This document shows, piece after piece, positions 22,014 through 30,001 of a stretch of DNA of 34,545 nt (position 1 is the stretch's first letter; each line of letters opens with the position of its first letter). Under the pieces are notes generated by a model. The model made no database searches. It worked only from the letters and a program-made list of their open reading frames with translations, and was not told the DNA's origin. This stretch comes from Actinomycetota bacterium (GTDB lineage Bacteria > Actinomycetota > Acidimicrobiia > Acidimicrobiales > Ilumatobacteraceae): the NCBI GenBank assembly GCA_005787035.1, contig SYCI01000009.1:1-34545 (forward strand). Reading direction: 5' to 3'. A program made the position numbers and the translations under genes.

Positions 22014-23245
22014 CCGCTCCGCTCACGATTCTCGTGATCTGCCCGCACTTCGCGCCCGATACCGCGCCCACCGGTGTCGTGATGACGCGGATCGTCGACG
22101 AACTCGCGACGCTCGGGCATCGCATCCATGTGGTGACGTCGTTGCCTTGGTACGCGAAGCACCGGGTCGATCCCGAGTGGCGCCACGTCGGATGGCGAAA
22201 CCGCACCGAGGACCGCGAGTGGGGCTCGATCACCCGCCTCGATCCGTTCGCCGGCGACGACAAACGAAATCTCCTTCGCCGCGCGCTGGGGTTCGTCGGC
22301 TTCTCGATCACTGCGGCCGTCGCCGGGCTGCGTGCCGGTGAACGGCCCGATGCCGTTCTCGTCATGAGTCCACCACTCACGCTGGGTGCGACGGGTTGGT
22401 TCGTGTCCCGAGTCCGCCGCGCGCCCCTTGTGTTCAACATCCAGGACGTCTTCCCGGATGCGGCGATCGAGACCGGTGCCATCGGCAACAAGGTCGTGAT
22501 CGCCGCGGCACGGATTCTCGAACGCTGGACCTACGCGCGCTCGGCGGCGGTGACCGTTCTGTCCGACGATCTCGCCGACAACGTGCGCAACAAGGTCCGT
22601 CGTCGCCGTCGTGATCGTGTGGTCGTGATCCCCAACTTCGTCGACACCGTGGCGATTCGACCCGCCGATCGGCTCACCGAGTATCGACGAGAACTCGGCA
22701 TCGGCGAACAACCCGTTGTGATGTACGCCGGCAACGTCGGGTTCTCGCAGTCGCTCGACCTCATGATCGACGCCGCCCGCGCATTACCCGCGGTGACTTT
22801 CGTGATCAACGGAGACGGCTCGGCGCGCGACAACCTCGAGATGAGAGCCGCCGGACTCACGAATCTGGTTTTCGGCGACTACCAACCGGCCGAGCGCCTG
22901 GCCGAGGTGCTCGCCACCGCCGATGTTCACGTGATTCCCCTCAAGCGCGGCCTGGGGCGAGTGAGTGTTCCCTCGAAGACGTATTCGATCATGGCGGCCG
23001 GACGCCCGGCAGTGGCCGCGGTCGATTCCGGTACCGAGGTGCCGCGTCTCATCTCCGGTTCGGGTGGTGGACTGTGCGTGCCCCCCGATGATTCGAAGGC
23101 CTTCATCGACGCGATTCGTTATCTCGTGGATCACCCCGTGGAAGCGGCAACCATGGGGGACCGGGCCCGTGTCCACGTGGAGGGCAATGTGTCTCCGGCT
23201 GCCGTCGCATCGGCCTATGCCGATCTGCTCGCTCGGTGGTCCTGA
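22010..23245 (+). CDS. Family 4 glycosyltransferase, WbuB-like (third)
   Basis: 411 residues, GT-B fold of the WbuB / WcaI type, usually linked to capsule or O-antigen synthesis and to amino-sugar transfer. Features: LVICPHFAPDTAPTGVVMTR at the N-terminus, VMSPPLTLGATGWFVSR, FNIQDVFPDAAIETGAI, VVIPNFVDTVAIRP, VMYAGNVGFSQSLDLMIDAA and, in place of the classic EX7E, VSVPSKTYSIMAAGRPAVAA. A moderately hydrophobic segment near residues 93-108 (LGFVGFSITAAVAGLR) could dip into the membrane. ATG at 22010 overlaps the upstream stop (ATGA). About 40 bases separate it from the next gene, which has its own promoter. Confidence 0.9.
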   Translation: MTAPLTILVICPHFAPDTAPTGVVMTRIVDELATLGHRIHVVTSLPWYAKHRVDPEWRHVGWRNRTEDREWGSITRLDPFAGDDKRNLLRRALGFVGFSITAAVAGLRAGERPDAVLVMSPPLTLGATGWFVSRVRRAPLVFNIQDVFPDAAIETGAIGNKVVIAAARILERWTYARSAAVTVLSDDLADNVRNKVRRRRRDRVVVIPNFVDTVAIRPADRLTEYRRELGIGEQPVVMYAGNVGFSQSLDLMIDAARALPAVTFVINGDGSARDNLEMRAAGLTNLVFGDYQPAERLAEVLATADVHVIPLKRGLGRVSVPSKTYSIMAAGRPAVAAVDSGTEVPRLISGSGGGLCVPPDDSKAFIDAIRYLVDHPVEAATMGDRARVHVEGNVSPAAVASAYADLLARWS

Positions 23246-23270
23246 ACCCCAGTTCAGCATCGCCAGCCGG

Positions 23271-23276
23271 TAGCCT
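23271..23276 (+). promoter_or_regulatory. -10 box for the His-rich exported protein gene
   Basis: TAGCCT, 9 bases before the GTG at 23286; identical hexamer and spacing to the box before the gene at 31445. Confidence 0.5.
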
Positions 23277-23285
23277 CGCCTACTC

Positions 23286-24137
23286 GTGGCCTCCAAAACA
23301 TCGCGAAGTTCATCGGCATCCCGTGTGGCGCGTCTCGCCCAGAAGGGAAAGGGCAAAAAGGTCCGCTTCAAGGGCGGAACCCTCTTTCCGGCGGTGGTCG
23401 TCGGTGTGGCCGTGATCGGTGCGGCCCTCATCGTCTACTCGCGAGCCTCGATTCCCGATCGCAACGTCCCCCCGACCGTGAACGACCACTGGCACGCGTC
23501 GTACGCCTTCTACGGATGCAACGAATGGCTCCCCGACTTGCAGGGCAACAAGGAAGAACTCGACACCACGGGCAACTTCTTGAATGACACGTTCCGGAGA
23601 ACCGGCATCCACAGCCATGACGACGGCGTCATGCACTGGCACCCGTACACCTCGGCCGCCACCGGCCGTAACGCGAAATTGGGTGTCTTCCTCGATGTGT
23701 ATGGCGTCGAGGTTTCCGACACCAAGATCGTCTTCCCCGACGATCAGGGTGGAGCGGTGTACGAAGAGGGCGAGACCAAGTGCCTCGACGAGTCCGGTAA
23801 GTCGGTCGATGGCGAGGTCGTGGTGTACGCCTACAACTCGTTCGACAACGCCGACGACTTCTCGACCTACATCACCAACTTCGACGACATCAGACTCAAG
23901 CAGGACGCCATGGCGTTCAGCATCGTCTTCGCGCCGGCCGGCGTGAACCCGGGTCTGCCCCCGAGTGCGGCCGACCTGCCGCGACTCGGAGCCGCCGACT
24001 CGGGCGCGCCGGCGACGACCACTGCCCCTGGTGATTCGGCCCCTCCGGCTGAATCTTCGGTACCGGTCGACTCGACCGGCGCTCCGGTCACCGAGGCGCC
24101 CACCACCGTCGCCGGTCCCACCACCACGGGCGGCTGA
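23286..24137 (+). CDS. Exported protein with HWH / HSH / HWH motifs, unknown function
   Basis: 283 residues. A very basic N-terminus (about 30 residues, RLAQKGKGKKVRFKGG) precedes one membrane helix (about 33-51), so the rest is outside the cell membrane. The core holds three His pairs, NDHWHASYAFYGC (H68, H70, C78), GIHSHDDGVMHWHPY (H109, H111, H117, H119), and a second Cys at 166, which may form a disulfide with C78. This arrangement looks metal-binding. Residues after about 220 are a Pro/Thr/Ala-rich tail. No named family is recalled with confidence, though similar proteins seem widespread in Acidimicrobiia. The stop overlaps the ATG of the nucleotidyltransferase (TGATG), which ties it to glycan synthesis. 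Confidence 0.8.
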   Translation: MASKTSRSSSASRVARLAQKGKGKKVRFKGGTLFPAVVVGVAVIGAALIVYSRASIPDRNVPPTVNDHWHASYAFYGCNEWLPDLQGNKEELDTTGNFLNDTFRRTGIHSHDDGVMHWHPYTSAATGRNAKLGVFLDVYGVEVSDTKIVFPDDQGGAVYEEGETKCLDESGKSVDGEVVVYAYNSFDNADDFSTYITNFDDIRLKQDAMAFSIVFAPAGVNPGLPPSAADLPRLGAADSGAPATTTAPGDSAPPAESSVPVDSTGAPVTEAPTTVAGPTTTGG

Positions 24138-25150
24138 TGCGCGCGGTAGTGCTCGTGGGTGGGTTCGGAACCCGTCTGCGACCGCTCACCTTCACCACAC
24201 CCAAGCCCATGCTTCCGGTCGGCCATCGGCCGATCATCGAGAATCTCGTGTCGATGCTCGCGGTGGCTGGCATCGACGAGGTCGTGCTCGCCCTCGGCTT
24301 CAAACCGGAACCATTTCGCGCCGCGTTCCCCGACGGCGAGTGCGCGGGTGTGCGCCTGCATTACGCGGTCGAACCCGAGCCGCTCGACACCGGCGGAGCG
24401 ATTCGATTCGCGGCCGATCACGCGGGGATCGACGAGACCTTCGTGGTGGTGAACGGCGACGTTCTGACCGACCTCGACGTCGCGAAACTGGTCGACTTCC
24501 ATCGGGCGCGCGGCGCGGAGGCGACGATTCACCTCACACCAGTCGATGATCCGTCGGCCTATGGAGTGGTCGAGCTCGACGGACAAGGACGGGTGTCGCG
24601 TTTCGTCGAGAAGCCGGCTCCCGGCACCGCACCAACCAATCTCATCAATGCCGGCACGTACGTGTTCGAGCCGTCGGTGCTCGGTCGGATCCCCACCGGG
24701 CGCAAGGTGTCGATCGAACGGGAGACCTTCCCCCAACTCGTGGCCGACGGAAGTCTCTATGCCATGTCGACCTCCGATTACTGGATCGACACCGGTCGCC
24801 CGGACACGTATCGGAAGGCCAACTTCGACGTTCTCGACGGCATCCGGAAGTCGTTGCGATGCGACGCGGTGCACGGCGGGGCAGTCGTAGCCGACCGAGT
24901 CGACCTCCGGCACAGCATGGTGTCGGCGGGTGCTTCGGTCGGGCCGAACGTCACCTTGACCGAATCGATCGTCCTGCCCGGCGCAGTGATCGAGAGCGGG
25001 GCCGTGGTCAGCGGTTCGATCGTGATGGGTCGTATCGGAGCCGATGCGGTCGTGACCGATTGCGTGATCGGTGCCGATGGCTCGGTCGATTCCGGCAGTG
25101 AACGACGCAACGAACTCGTTCCCGATCCGGCGACCGTCACCGGTCGCTAG
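24137..25150 (+). CDS. Sugar-1-phosphate nucleotidyltransferase (mannose-1-phosphate guanylyltransferase-like)
   Basis: 337-residue enzyme that would join a nucleoside triphosphate and a sugar 1-phosphate to form an NDP-sugar. The nucleotide loop is LVGGFGTRLRPLT (6-18) with TTPKPMLPVG (20-29). VVVNGDVLTDLD carries the metal Asp, and LINAGTYVFEPSVL and YWIDTGRPDTYRKAN are sugar-binding segments. The C-terminal third has hexapeptide-like repeats of a left-handed beta helix (VSAGASVGPNVTLTESIVLP). It resembles the ManC/GMPP branch, and the nearby GDP-mannose dehydratase makes GDP-mannose a sensible product. Glucose-1-phosphate thymidylyl- or uridylyltransferase cannot be excluded. The start shares a base with the upstream stop. 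Confidence 0.88.
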   Translation: MRAVVLVGGFGTRLRPLTFTTPKPMLPVGHRPIIENLVSMLAVAGIDEVVLALGFKPEPFRAAFPDGECAGVRLHYAVEPEPLDTGGAIRFAADHAGIDETFVVVNGDVLTDLDVAKLVDFHRARGAEATIHLTPVDDPSAYGVVELDGQGRVSRFVEKPAPGTAPTNLINAGTYVFEPSVLGRIPTGRKVSIERETFPQLVADGSLYAMSTSDYWIDTGRPDTYRKANFDVLDGIRKSLRCDAVHGGAVVADRVDLRHSMVSAGASVGPNVTLTESIVLPGAVIESGAVVSGSIVMGRIGADAVVTDCVIGADGSVDSGSERRNELVPDPATVTGR

Positions 25151-25159
25151 AAGTTCACG

Positions 25160-26101
25160 ATGCCCCGAGCCGCTGCTCCCAAGGCACCCGAGTCCGCTCT
25201 GGTCGTGGGCGGAGCGGGATTCCTCGGCTCCCATCTCGTCGACCGGTTGATCATGGAAACCTCGATCGTTCACGCCGTGGACGACCTGTCGACCGGAACA
25301 CTGGCCAACCTCGCGCATGCAAGGTCGGTCAACTCCGTGGGCCGACTCGTGTTCCAGCAACTCGATGCGACGGCACCCGAATTCGGTCTCTATCTCGAAC
25401 GGGTTCGACCATCGGTCGTGTACGTGCTCGCCGCCTCGTCGGCGCGCTGGACCGCCGAGCGTGCCGTGCTCGGTCTGGCCCTCGTGGTGAACGTGCTCGA
25501 ATCGGTCCGGTTGCGCTCGGCCGCTACCAAGGTCGTCGTGGCTCTGCCGGCCTCGGTGTTGTACGGCGAAGTTCCGACGCGAGAACTCCCGGCCAAGGAA
25601 GACCGCGGCTTCCAACCGATCGGGGCGGTCGGAGTGCTGGCCGAATCGATCATTCACTTGCTGCAGCGATATCGCGACGAACACGCAGTGGAGTTCACGG
25701 CTCTGCTGACCTCGACCGTGTACGGCCCCCGGTTGCGCGCCGATGCCAACGTGGTCGGGGCGGCCCTCGATGCGGTTCGACACGGCACGGCGTTCACGTT
25801 GTTCGGAGACGGTCGCCAGACTCGCGACCTTCTGTTCGCCCACGACGCCGCCGAAGCTCTGTTTCGGGCCGGCACCAAGGGTGGAGGACTGACGATCAAC
25901 GTCGGTTCGGGTGTCGGAACAAGTCTTCGCGACGTCTGGTCCGCGATCGGCGGCGATCAACCGGTGCGATCGGCCCCACGTCGATCACATGACGTGTCTC
26001 GCGTGGTGCTCTCACCCGCGCGGGCTCGTCTGCACCTCGGCTGGTCCCCGTGGACTCCGCTCGACGAGGGACTCGCCGCGAGTCGCGATCTAGCGGAATA
26101 G
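25160..26101 (+). CDS. NAD-dependent epimerase/dehydratase-like SDR without catalytic Tyr/Lys
   Basis: 313 residues with an extended-SDR Rossmann fold: VVGGAGFLGSHLVDRL (15-30; GGAGFLG dinucleotide loop), VDDLSTGTLANL (40-51) for the adenosine ribose, and YVLAASSARW. The SDR strand before the active site is present (ALPASVLYGE, 128-137), but the usual YXXXK is replaced by PIGAVGVLAE (153-162): Tyr would fall at I154 and Lys at G158. The C-terminal STVYGPRLRAD and FGDGRQTRDLLFAHDAAEAL match UDP-sugar epimerases/dehydratases. It may be a non-catalytic partner or use another mechanism. ATG 25160 is 9 bases after the nucleotidyltransferase stop. Its end overlaps cofE by 12 bases. Confidence 0.85.
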   Translation: MPRAAAPKAPESALVVGGAGFLGSHLVDRLIMETSIVHAVDDLSTGTLANLAHARSVNSVGRLVFQQLDATAPEFGLYLERVRPSVVYVLAASSARWTAERAVLGLALVVNVLESVRLRSAATKVVVALPASVLYGEVPTRELPAKEDRGFQPIGAVGVLAESIIHLLQRYRDEHAVEFTALLTSTVYGPRLRADANVVGAALDAVRHGTAFTLFGDGRQTRDLLFAHDAAEALFRAGTKGGGLTINVGSGVGTSLRDVWSAIGGDQPVRSAPRRSHDVSRVVLSPARARLHLGWSPWTPLDEGLAASRDLAE

Positions 26102-26821
26102 ATCCTCGGCCGGTGGGCGCACGATCTCTTCGATCGACGAGTCGCGCAGCCATTCGGATTGACAACCGCGGACGACGGCGACCGGGACTCCATTCGACTT
26201 GCCCATCACGAGTTCGGCGGCCGAGGCGATCTCGTCGGCCACGCACACTTCGGTCACCTGCATCACTCGACCGAGGGCATCGGGTGTGCCACGAAGATCG
26301 ACCACGCCAGCGACACCGGCCACGCCGATGGCGACGTCGGTCAGCCCCTTGCGCCACGGACGGCCAAAGGTGTCCGAGACGATCACGCCGACTTCGACCC
26401 CCAACTTGGCGCGCACGATGTCGCGGATGCGCCGGGCCGAGCGGTCGCTGTCGATCGGGAGGAGCGCCGCCCAACCGCGCTCGACATTGGACAAGTCGAT
26501 ACCTGAGTTGGCGCAGATGAAGCCGTGTTTGGTTTCGGTGATGATGAGATCGCCGCGACGACGGACCACGCGGACGCCTTCTTCTTCCACGAGCGCCTTG
26601 TGCGACAACGGGTCATCGGGATCGATGGCCACCATGCGGTTCTCGGCCTTGGAGACGATCTTCTGGGTCACGACGAGAACGTCACCGTCAGCCAGCGGCC
26701 CGTTCGGTGCCTCGCGGCAGGCGTCGACGATCACGTCACCGAGTTGATCGCCCGGTTTGATCTCACCGATGCCGGTGACGCCCCACGCGGTGAGCCGAAT
26801 CTGTGGTTGGTCGGACATCAT
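26090..26821 (-). CDS. cofE: Coenzyme F420-0:L-glutamate ligase, single-domain CofE
   Basis: 243 residues. Adds glutamate residues to F420-0 using GTP. Family segments: WGVTGIGEIKPGDQLGDVI (13-31), DVLVVTQKIVSKAENR (47-62), ITETKHGFICANSGIDLSNV, LGVEVGVIVSDTFGRPWRKG and AIGVAGVAGVVDLRGTPD. The length covers only the ligase domain; the C-terminal FMN/nitroreductase-like domain found in mycobacterial FbiB is absent. The ATG at 26821 overlaps the cofD stop (ATGA). Convergent with the SDR gene, overlapping by 12 bases. Confidence 0.95.
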   Translation of the reverse strand: MMSDQPQIRLTAWGVTGIGEIKPGDQLGDVIVDACREAPNGPLADGDVLVVTQKIVSKAENRMVAIDPDDPLSHKALVEEEGVRVVRRRGDLIITETKHGFICANSGIDLSNVERGWAALLPIDSDRSARRIRDIVRAKLGVEVGVIVSDTFGRPWRKGLTDVAIGVAGVAGVVDLRGTPDALGRVMQVTEVCVADEIASAAELVMGKSNGVPVAVVRGCQSEWLRDSSIEEIVRPPAEDLFR

Positions 26822-27786
26822 CGTCCTTTCTCGAGAACTGCGGCCAGTGTGACACGAGCGAGGTCACCGGCGACTCCCGGCGTCGACATGATCGTGTCGG
26901 TCACGATGCACCGAACCCCCTCGGCCTCGACGGCCGATGCCAGATGGGCATCTTGAGCGTCGATCACGAGCGTTCCGCACACGGGCGCGTACAGCCGCGC
27001 CACGCCGACGGCGGAGGCTTCCATGCCGAGTTCACCGAGCATGCGATCGGCCGGGCCCTTGATCGCCGCACCGGCGATGATCGGCGAGATCGCCACCACG
27101 CGTTCGCGGTTGGCGGCGAGCGAGTCGTCGACGCCGGCGAGGGCGCGGATCGGTCCGATGGAGACGAGGGGATTCGACGGAGCGATGACGATCGCTTCGC
27201 TCTCGTTCACGAGAGGCAGGAAGTTGGGTCGGGCCGACTCGGCACCGGCGAATCCGATCGAGCGCACGGGGACTCCATGGCGCAACCCGACGAAGTACTC
27301 CTGGAACGGAACCGTGCGAAATCCGGATTCTTCGACGATCTCGATCATCGTCTCGAAGCGATCGTCGGTCATGGGTACGAGCCCGATGCGCAGTCCCCAA
27401 GCCCGTCGGATCTCGTCGGTGACCGCGGAGAGAGTCGCGCCTTCGTGGAGACGGGCGGTTCGGTAGAGGTGGGTGGCGAGATCGCGATCACCGAGGTTGA
27501 ACCACGTGTTGGCGGCGTCCGAGGCGTCGGGTCGGACCGATGCGTAGCGACCGAGTGATTCCATGACCCGCCAACTCTCGTCTCCGAGCCCCCAGCCGCG
27601 TTCGGCGTCGATGGCGCCGGCGACGGTGTAGGTGACGGTGTCGAGATCGGGCGACACGCGCAATCCGTTGATGAGTGAATCGTCGCCCGTGTTGACGACG
27701 GCGGTGATCGTCGCCGGGTCGACGATGGTCACCAGACCCCGAAGGAATCGGGCGGCACCCACGCCTCCGGCCAGCACGGTGATCAT
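26818..27786 (-). CDS. cofD: CofD / FbiA phospholactate (or phosphoenolpyruvate) transferase
   Basis: 322 residues. Transfers the activated 2-phospholactyl or phosphoenolpyruvyl group, made by CofC, onto the deazaflavin Fo to give F420-0 or its dehydro form. The N-terminus ITVLAGGVGAARFLRGL and AVVNTGDDSLINGLRVSPD are the family's nucleotide and metal sites; GWGLGDESWRVMESLGRY, FNLGDRDLATHLYRT and VIAPSNPLVSIGPI are further hallmarks. ATG 27786 has a GGAAG sequence about 9 bases upstream. It lies 16 bases after the upstream glycosyltransferase gene on the same strand, so it has no room for its own usual promoter and is probably cotranscribed. Overlaps cofE by 4 bases. Confidence 0.96.
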   Translation of the reverse strand: MITVLAGGVGAARFLRGLVTIVDPATITAVVNTGDDSLINGLRVSPDLDTVTYTVAGAIDAERGWGLGDESWRVMESLGRYASVRPDASDAANTWFNLGDRDLATHLYRTARLHEGATLSAVTDEIRRAWGLRIGLVPMTDDRFETMIEIVEESGFRTVPFQEYFVGLRHGVPVRSIGFAGAESARPNFLPLVNESEAIVIAPSNPLVSIGPIRALAGVDDSLAANRERVVAISPIIAGAAIKGPADRMLGELGMEASAVGVARLYAPVCGTLVIDAQDAHLASAVEAEGVRCIVTDTIMSTPGVAGDLARVTLAAVLEKGR

Positions 27787-27802
27787 CGGTTCATTCTTCC
27801 GT

Positions 27803-28903
27803 TCACGGGGCCGACGCCACGACCCGGCGATACAGATCGTGGAGCATTCGCCCCGTCTTTTCCCACGTGAAGTCCTGACGACGGACGTCGCCCGCGGTCA
27901 CGAGGCGGGCCGCGAGCGATGAATCGGTGAGGACATCGCTGATCGCCTCGGCCCACGCGTCGGTGTCGCGCGGATCCACAAGGACAGCCGCCGATCCGAC
28001 GACCTCGGGGATCGATCCGACGTTCGACGCGACGATCGGTGTTCGGTGCGTCATGGCTTCGAGAAGTGGAAAACCGAATCCTTCGTCGAGCGACGGGTAG
28101 GCGAGCAGCGAGGAATGTTCGAGTAACCACTTCGCGGTCGGTTCGGAGACACGACCGAGTAGGTGAACACGATGTTCGATGTTGCTCTCGAGTCTGCTCA
28201 CGACTTGGTCGATGTTCGCATCGTCGTCGCCGGGGCCACCGGCCAGAACGAGATGAACCTCCGGGTGACGCGACGCGAGGTCGGCGAAGGCACGAACGAG
28301 GGTCGGCAGGTTCTTGCGTCGTTCGCGGGTCCCGACGGCCAGTACGAACGGCACTCCGCCGACGAGGGGCGGGGGGATCTCCGCGCCATCGGTGCTCGAC
28401 GCGGCCGACGTGGTGAGATCTCCGAGGTGGATCACCGTCACATCGCAACCGGGAACGAGATCACGTAGGCGCTCGGCCGTGGCGTGCGACGAAGCATGGA
28501 CGAACGCTCCATCGGCGATCGATCGACGTAGGACGCGCATCGCGGCGCGCACGTCGGCATGGACGAGGCGCGGATTCTCGAGCGCCCAGCAGTCGTACAC
28601 CGAGACGAGCCGCGGAATCCGACTCGGTGGCACGACGTAGTTCGTCCCGTGGACGAGCGCAGCCCCGCGGAGCCGCCGATCGACACGCGGCCGACCCACG
28701 CGTCCCCAGAGTTCGAGCGCCGGTCGGGCGGGGAGGCGGAGTCGGACCTCGTCGGGTTCGAGGGCGGCGCGAAAACTCGAGACGTAGGGGACGAGTTGGA
28801 GGTCTGGGAAGGATTCGAGTGCGTGTCGCATTCCGGCGGTGGCCCGGGCGATTCCCGTTGCCCGGCCGTGCAAAGGACCGGTGTCGAATGCAACGGTCAG
28901 CAC
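27803..28903 (-). CDS. Family 4 glycosyltransferase leading the cofD-cofE operon
   Basis: 366-residue GT-B glycosyltransferase. Features: FDTGPLHGRATGIARATAGM (6-25), VHGTNYVVPP, LVSVYDCWALENPRLV, HASSHATAERLRD, VLAVGTRERRKNLPTLVRAF and the EX7E motif DEGFGFPLLEAM. It is similar in plan to the GT4 at 19828. The GTG at 28903 is 6 bases after TACAAT, a near-perfect -10 box, so the longer frame to 28966 is unlikely to be translated. First gene of a three-gene unit GT4-cofD-cofE and divergent from gmd. Confidence 0.9.
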   Translation of the reverse strand: MLTVAFDTGPLHGRATGIARATAGMRHALESFPDLQLVPYVSSFRAALEPDEVRLRLPARPALELWGRVGRPRVDRRLRGAALVHGTNYVVPPSRIPRLVSVYDCWALENPRLVHADVRAAMRVLRRSIADGAFVHASSHATAERLRDLVPGCDVTVIHLGDLTTSAASSTDGAEIPPPLVGGVPFVLAVGTRERRKNLPTLVRAFADLASRHPEVHLVLAGGPGDDDANIDQVVSRLESNIEHRVHLLGRVSEPTAKWLLEHSSLLAYPSLDEGFGFPLLEAMTHRTPIVASNVGSIPEVVGSAAVLVDPRDTDAWAEAISDVLTDSSLAARLVTAGDVRRQDFTWEKTGRMLHDLYRRVVASAP

Positions 28904-28909
28904 GAGCCG

Positions 28910-28915
28910 ATTGTA
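28910..28915 (-). promoter_or_regulatory. -10 box for leaderless GT4-cofD-cofE operon
   Basis: TACAAT on the minus strand, 6 bases before GTG 28903. It is the best match to the consensus TATAAT among the leaderless boxes. Confidence 0.65.
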
Positions 28916-28956
28916 CGGCTGGTGCCGCGCATCCGGTGACGGGGCGGGGTGAACCG

Positions 28957-28998
28957 TAGAATGCATCCACGCTCAGAAGTTGGGCGCACATGAAGGAG
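28957..28998 (+). promoter_or_regulatory. gmd -10 box and ribosome-binding site
   Basis: TAGAAT (28957-28962) is a good -10 box, and AAGGAG (28993-28998) ends 4 bases before ATG 29003. Unlike its neighbours, gmd appears to have a leader of about 35 bases. Confidence 0.6.
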
Positions 28999-29002
28999 TC
29001 TC

Positions 29003-30001
29003 ATGCCCCGCGCGCTCATCACCGGAGTCACCGGCCAGGACGGTCAGCACCTGGCCGAGTTCTTGCACAGCAAGGGTTACGACGTCTTCGGTGTCGTGAA
29101 GGGTCAGAACAACCCGAAACTCGAGATGATGCGCGACGAGTTCCCGTACGTCGAAATCGTCCCCGGTGACCTCGCCGATCTTCCGTCACTCGTGAAGGCT
29201 CTCGAATTCGCCCAGCCCGACGAGGTGTACAACCTCGCGGCCATCTCGTTCGTCGCTCTGTCGTGGAACCAAGCCGAGTTGACGTCGAACCTCACCGGTA
29301 CGGGCGTTCTGCGGATGCTCGAAGCCGTGCGCATGGTCGGCGGCGCCGAGAACAACACGATTCGCTTCTATCAAGCCTCGTCCTCGGAGATGTTCGGCAA
29401 GGTCCGGGAGATTCCGCAGTCGGAAAAGACGCCATTCCACCCGCGGTCACCGTACGGATGCGCCAAGGTTTTCGGGCATCACATCACCGTGAACTACCGC
29501 GAGAGTTACGGGTTGTTCGCGTGTTCGGGCATCCTCTTCAATCACGAAGGCCCGCGTCGCGGAGTCGAGTTCGTGACCCGCAAGGTCACCAACGCGGCGG
29601 CCCGCATCAAACTGGGTCTGCAGGACGAACTCGTGATGGGCAATCTGGACTCCAAGCGCGACTGGGGTTATGCGGGCGACTACGTGAAAGCCATGTGGCT
29701 CATGCTCCAGCAACCCGAGCCCGACGACTTCGTGATCGCCACCGGCGAGACCCACACCATCGAAGAACTCGTCGAGCGTGCGTTCGCCGAAGTCGGTCTC
29801 GACGACTGGAAGCGATACGTCCGTCAGGATCCGAAGTTCTTCCGACCGGCCGAAGTCGATCTCCTCATCGGGGACGCAACCAAGGCGCGTGAGAAGCTGG
29901 GCTGGGTTCCCGAGGTCGGATTCCCCGAACTCGTCCGGATGATGGTTCGCCACGATCTGAAGCGCGAGGCGATCAAGGCCGGTCTGCCGGTTCCGGAGTG
30001 A
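29003..30001 (+). CDS. gmd: GDP-mannose 4,6-dehydratase
   Basis: 332-residue extended SDR converting GDP-mannose to GDP-4-keto-6-deoxymannose, the precursor of GDP-fucose, GDP-rhamnose and perosamine. The NADP loop is [16 protein letters not shown] (6-21); the catalytic region has [19 protein letters not shown] (123-141, with E129) and [12 protein letters not shown] (149-160, Y151 and K155). [20 protein letters not shown] and [20 protein letters not shown] are typical Gmd segments. It is slightly shorter than the 345-370 residues common in the family. No GMER/fucose synthase, RMD or perosamine synthase was recognised in the window. It abuts the convergent flippase gene with no gap. Confidence 0.94.
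   Translation: MPRALITGVTGQDGQHLAEFLHSKGYDVFGVVKGQNNPKLEMMRDEFPYVEIVPGDLADLPSLVKALEFAQPDEVYNLAAISFVALSWNQAELTSNLTGTGVLRMLEAVRMVGGAENNTIRFYQASSSEMFGKVREIPQSEKTPFHPRSPYGCAKVFGHHITVNYRESYGLFACSGILFNHEGPRRGVEFVTRKVTNAAARIKLGLQDELVMGNLDSKRDWGYAGDYVKAMWLMLQQPEPDDFVIATGETHTIEELVERAFAEVGLDDWKRYVRQDPKFFRPAEVDLLIGDATKAREKLGWVPEVGFPELVRMMVRHDLKREAIKAGLPVPE

Noticed and set aside
23867-25960. 697-codon minus-strand frame
   Set aside because: Antisense of the nucleotidyltransferase and SDR genes; composition is typical of antisense frames in high-GC DNA.
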